Part shown: one piece after another, positions 45,486-47,572 of the stretch | Layout of the letters: each line of letters begins with the position of its first letter | Numbering within the stretch: position 1 is the first letter of the stretch | DNA from: a virus | Virus record (IMG/VR): IMGVR_UViG_3300025310_000004 | Span: 123,759 to 171,330 of that record | Reading direction: 5' to 3' (one strand) | Length of the DNA: 47,572 bases | Program-made: the position numbers and the translations under genes | The notes under the pieces: model-generated | Seen by the model: the letters and a program-made list of their open reading frames with translations, nothing else | Databases searched by the model: none | What the model was told of the DNA's origin: nothing

Positions 45486-45873
45486 CTTCGAGCCGTTCGT
45501 GGCGGTTGTGTGCTGGTTCGGGGTGCCAACGACCGATGACCGGGTGGTCTTGCCGGGAGCGATCACGGTGCCCCGCTACCCGGTGCTGCTGCTGCATCCC
45601 AACCCAAGCGTTCGCGACTACACGCCCATCGGCGCTATCGAGATGACGCACTCCACCCCGGAGGAGTTCTGGGTGTTCGGCTACGCAGACCGTAGCGCGT
45701 TGCCAACTGACAACGAGAACAATCCGTTCTACGGTCTTGGGATGGACCTTAGCGCAATCGAGGTTCGCTACGATAACGGCCTGTGCGTGTTCACTCACGC
45801 CGAGTTGGTGGGCGTGACCGTAGTACCCGAACCTGCCTACCCAGCCGCCAAGATCAGATTCGAGGAGTGGTGA
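45478..45873 (+). CDS. Protein of unknown function
   Basis: 131 residues from ATG 45478. Beta-rich with FVAVVCWFGVPTTDDRVVL, YPVLLLHPNPSVRDY, then FYGLGMDLSAIEVRYDNGLC. No family. TGATG overlap with the next gene. Confidence 0.5.
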   Translation: MDDFEPFVAVVCWFGVPTTDDRVVLPGAITVPRYPVLLLHPNPSVRDYTPIGAIEMTHSTPEEFWVFGYADRSALPTDNENNPFYGLGMDLSAIEVRYDNGLCVFTHAELVGVTVVPEPAYPAAKIRFEEW

Positions 45874-46325
45874 TGAGCCGTCGCCGTGGAAACCAACACC
45901 TGCGCCGCTCCCCGGCCAACATGAGCCGTGGTGTCGATCTGGCCAAGTTGCAGCGCGACCGCCTCATGGACTCGATCGGTGCCTTCGCAGAGAACATGGC
46001 CCAGGGCACCGGGATGCCGATGGTGGTGTGCGCTGAGTACGTCCTGATGATGCTCACCACCGAGGACTTCGAGCGCCACTGCGCCGCCTGCAACGAGGTC
46101 CACACCAACCGCTCGGCGCTGTCGTGGTACCACCACGCCGATACCAACACCACGATCCTGTGGAGCGCGTGTGAGGACTGCGCTGAGGCCCCCGGCATGA
46201 GGACCACCGCCATCCCCACCCTGGAAGCCTGGGCGACCGGAGAGGCAGACCCCGAGGGCCTCGTGGTGATCTTCGCCCCGCCCCCCGCCGAGGTAGTCGA
46301 ATCTGAGGATACGCCGTCAGACTGA
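45873..46325 (+). CDS. Protein with two-pair Cys motif
   Basis: 150 residues from ATG 45873. Basic N-terminus (SRRRGNQHLRRSPANMSRG), helix, then HCAACNEVH and ACEDCAEAPG, a four-Cys zinc module. C-terminus acidic. A nucleic-acid-binding role is suggested by composition only. It is followed by a short gap of 67 bases holding GC repeats. Confidence 0.5.
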   Translation: MSRRRGNQHLRRSPANMSRGVDLAKLQRDRLMDSIGAFAENMAQGTGMPMVVCAEYVLMMLTTEDFERHCAACNEVHTNRSALSWYHHADTNTTILWSACEDCAEAPGMRTTAIPTLEAWATGEADPEGLVVIFAPPPAEVVESEDTPSD

Positions 46326-46392
46326 CGACGAATTATCAACCCCGCCCCCCATGGGAGGGGAGCATCATCGTGGTGCAGTAAAGGAGCCTGGA

Positions 46393-47400
46393 ATGCCGTA
46401 CCACCCACGCAACGAGCAAGAAGCCATCGTCTACAGCGTCGCGAAGAACCATCTTCCTCAGCCCGTTGGTTCCAAGACGTTCCTGTGCATCCCTGAGATC
46501 GCCAAGACCTTCGGCAACGACGAGGACAAGGTAGTCGAACTCCTGGCCTCCATGGAGGAGTCCGGCGCCTTCGTGGGCCGCAACGGGACGTGGCACATCG
46601 CGATGCCAGCAGAGGTGGAGGTCAAGACCGTCACCTCATCGGACGGCATCGACTTCCACGTCTACGAGGACATCCACCAGTTGATCGTAGGACTTTCGAT
46701 GGTGGACTACGCTAGGGTGTTCGTCCTGGTCACCGGCCCCAGCGACTTCGCCGAGTTCGTTGAGCGCGCTCACCGCTTCTCCGAGGCCATCGCCTACCAG
46801 CACTCCGACGACTACGAGTTGGTGGAGTCGATCCCCTTCTTCCGCCTCAACAAGACCGGCTTCTCCGCCTGGGACAACTCCAACCCATCCGACCAGGGGT
46901 TGATCTCGGTGATCCGCCCGAACCTGACTCGCGTCAAGATGGCCACCCCTACCGGGTTCATCGTGGGACCGGGCGGGTCCAACAAGGACCTGATGACCGC
47001 CATCGAGCACTACTCCGGCGTGATCGTCAAGGCCCGCAAGGACGATGAGGCCCTCAGGGCGCAGGCCGAGGTTCGGCGTGAGGTGGTCGGCCAGCAGCAG
47101 TTCTTCGACCCACCCCTCAAGTCAGCCAGGAAGCCCGCTGCCCCCCAGGGACATCCTCGCCTGTCGGACTCGCTGCGCCTGTCGCCGGAGGGCGAGGCTG
47201 CCGCCATGGAGAGCCTGCCCTATCAGGTGATGGTCGGAGAGGCCGCCCGCAACCTGCACGCCTCCTTCGACTGTGATGGTTACGAGGCCATCTCGGGCTG
47301 TGGTTACTGCCTGACGTGCGAGGAGGGTGCCACCGAGGCCATCCGGGCCGCATCGTCAGCGATCGAGGCATACATAGCCGGGAGGCTTGGCTCAGGCTGA
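46393..47400 (+). CDS. Protein of unknown function, possible winged-helix N-terminus
   Basis: 335 residues from ATG 46393 with AAAGGAG. The start (FLCIPEIAKTFGNDEDKVVE, LLASMEESGAFVGRNGTWHI) has the shape of a winged helix. A middle segment (DFHVYEDIHQLIVGLSMVDY) is beta-rich. The C-terminus has a Cys cluster (GCGYCLTCEEG). No family is recognised. It ends just before the last box promoter. Confidence 0.5.
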   Translation: MPYHPRNEQEAIVYSVAKNHLPQPVGSKTFLCIPEIAKTFGNDEDKVVELLASMEESGAFVGRNGTWHIAMPAEVEVKTVTSSDGIDFHVYEDIHQLIVGLSMVDYARVFVLVTGPSDFAEFVERAHRFSEAIAYQHSDDYELVESIPFFRLNKTGFSAWDNSNPSDQGLISVIRPNLTRVKMATPTGFIVGPGGSNKDLMTAIEHYSGVIVKARKDDEALRAQAEVRREVVGQQQFFDPPLKSARKPAAPQGHPRLSDSLRLSPEGEAAAMESLPYQVMVGEAARNLHASFDCDGYEAISGCGYCLTCEEGATEAIRAASSAIEAYIAGRLGSG

Positions 47401-47422
47401 TGTCTCACCCCCGTGGTATTAT
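47401..47422 (+). promoter_or_regulatory. Box promoter for the 47451 gene
   Basis: TGTCTCAC at 47401-47408 and TATTAT at 47417-47422 with TGG before it, spacing 16. Expected +1 is 47429, with ACGAAAGGAGG before the ATG at 47451. Confidence 0.75.
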
Positions 47423-47450
47423 GCGACCACGCCACGAAAGGAGGCCCTTC

Positions 47451-47572
47451 ATGACCGACACCACGACCACCGACCTTCCCCGCGAGTCCTACCTGATCCA
47501 ACGCCTGGAATCCCCCTACGGTGGGAGCCTGCTGGGCAAGGACAACCCCTTCTCCTTCGGCGGAGGACTCCG
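47451..47572 (+). CDS. Phage protein, 5' part (runs off the window)
   Basis: At least 40 residues from ATG 47451; no stop before the window ends. Contains SYLIQRLESPYGG and NPFSFGGGL, which I recall from a conserved phage family that opens with a FxFGGGL loop. Function unknown. Confidence 0.5.
   Translation, partial: MTDTTTTDLPRESYLIQRLESPYGGSLLGKDNPFSFGGGL

Noticed and set aside
46326-46392. GC-rich CCCCCCATGG/GAGGGG hairpin in the gap before 46393 as a terminator
   Set aside because: The stem has mismatches and no T-tract; transcription likely continues into the next gene.
1-47572. CRISPR arrays, tRNA genes, rRNA, insertion sequences, integrase or attachment site
   Set aside because: No regularly spaced direct repeats, no cloverleaf with CCA-like ends and no transposase or integrase motifs were seen; coding density is nearly complete.

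Overview
This window looks like part of the genome of a double-stranded DNA siphovirus (Caudoviricetes) infecting a high-GC actinobacterium. The evidence is: GC-rich coding throughout; very tight ATGA/GTGA/TGATG gene overlaps; tail, holin, amidase endolysin and terminase genes; -10 elements of the mycobacterial TANNNT type; several apparently leaderless starts; and an actinobacterial-type Pth2-like protein. I see no integrase, tRNA, rRNA, CRISPR array or insertion sequence. The host species cannot be read from the sequence. No stretch over 300 bases lacks a gene; the two longest gaps (19499-19628 and 24699-24800) hold terminator hairpins and, in the second, a promoter.

Layout. (1) 1-6439, rightward: distal tail and minor tail genes, Cys/Gly repeat tail-fibre proteins, a membrane-anchored PAS-domain protein, a holin-like protein and small genes. 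(2) 6471-10133, rightward: small metabolic and nuclease genes (MazG-like pyrophosphohydrolase, ribbon-helix-helix protein, HNH nuclease, SNase, DnaQ-like exonuclease). (3) 10173-19498, rightward: membrane protein, endonuclease VII, two ParB-like proteins flanking a DNA methyltransferase that carries an inserted PLP-enzyme-like domain, a DEAD/DEAH helicase interrupted by an intein, a DnaN-like sliding clamp and a Zn-finger protein. (4) 19629-24486: a leftward gene, then TerS, a 36-residue protein and TerL. TerL is split by two inteins, the second of which contains an HNH endonuclease gene in another reading frame. (5) 24483-32003, leftward: Zn-finger protein, endolysin, a ParB-superfamily protein and about a dozen small unknown genes. 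(6) 32097-47572, rightward: about 35 small, mostly overlapping genes, many Cys-rich, including a Pth2-like protein and a cluster of CxxCxGxG zinc-finger paralogues. The window ends inside a gene.

Regulation. At least 17 sites share one 22-bp element: TGTCNCAC, then a spacer with TGN, then TANNNT, with the box start always 16 nt before the -10 hexamer. These sites sit in front of nearly every transcription unit on both strands. Downstream there is either a near-identical ACGAAAGGAG ribosome-binding cassette, or the predicted +1 falls on or within a few nt of the start codon (leaderless). Two of these promoters are divergent and share a perfect 22-bp palindrome (32026-32047); another overlaps a 20-bp near-palindrome (27454-27473). 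I read this as a phage-wide regulon.

How the genes work together. Region 1 plus TerS/TerL cover tail assembly and packaging. Regions 2 and 3 cover nucleotide and DNA metabolism, DNA modification and replication. The holin (region 1) and endolysin (region 5) would produce lysis although they are far apart and on opposite strands. The small-gene arrays are probably early host-takeover and accessory genes. The candidates I consider most novel are the PLP-domain insertion in the methyltransferase, the out-of-frame HNH gene inside an intein, and the shared promoter/operator element.
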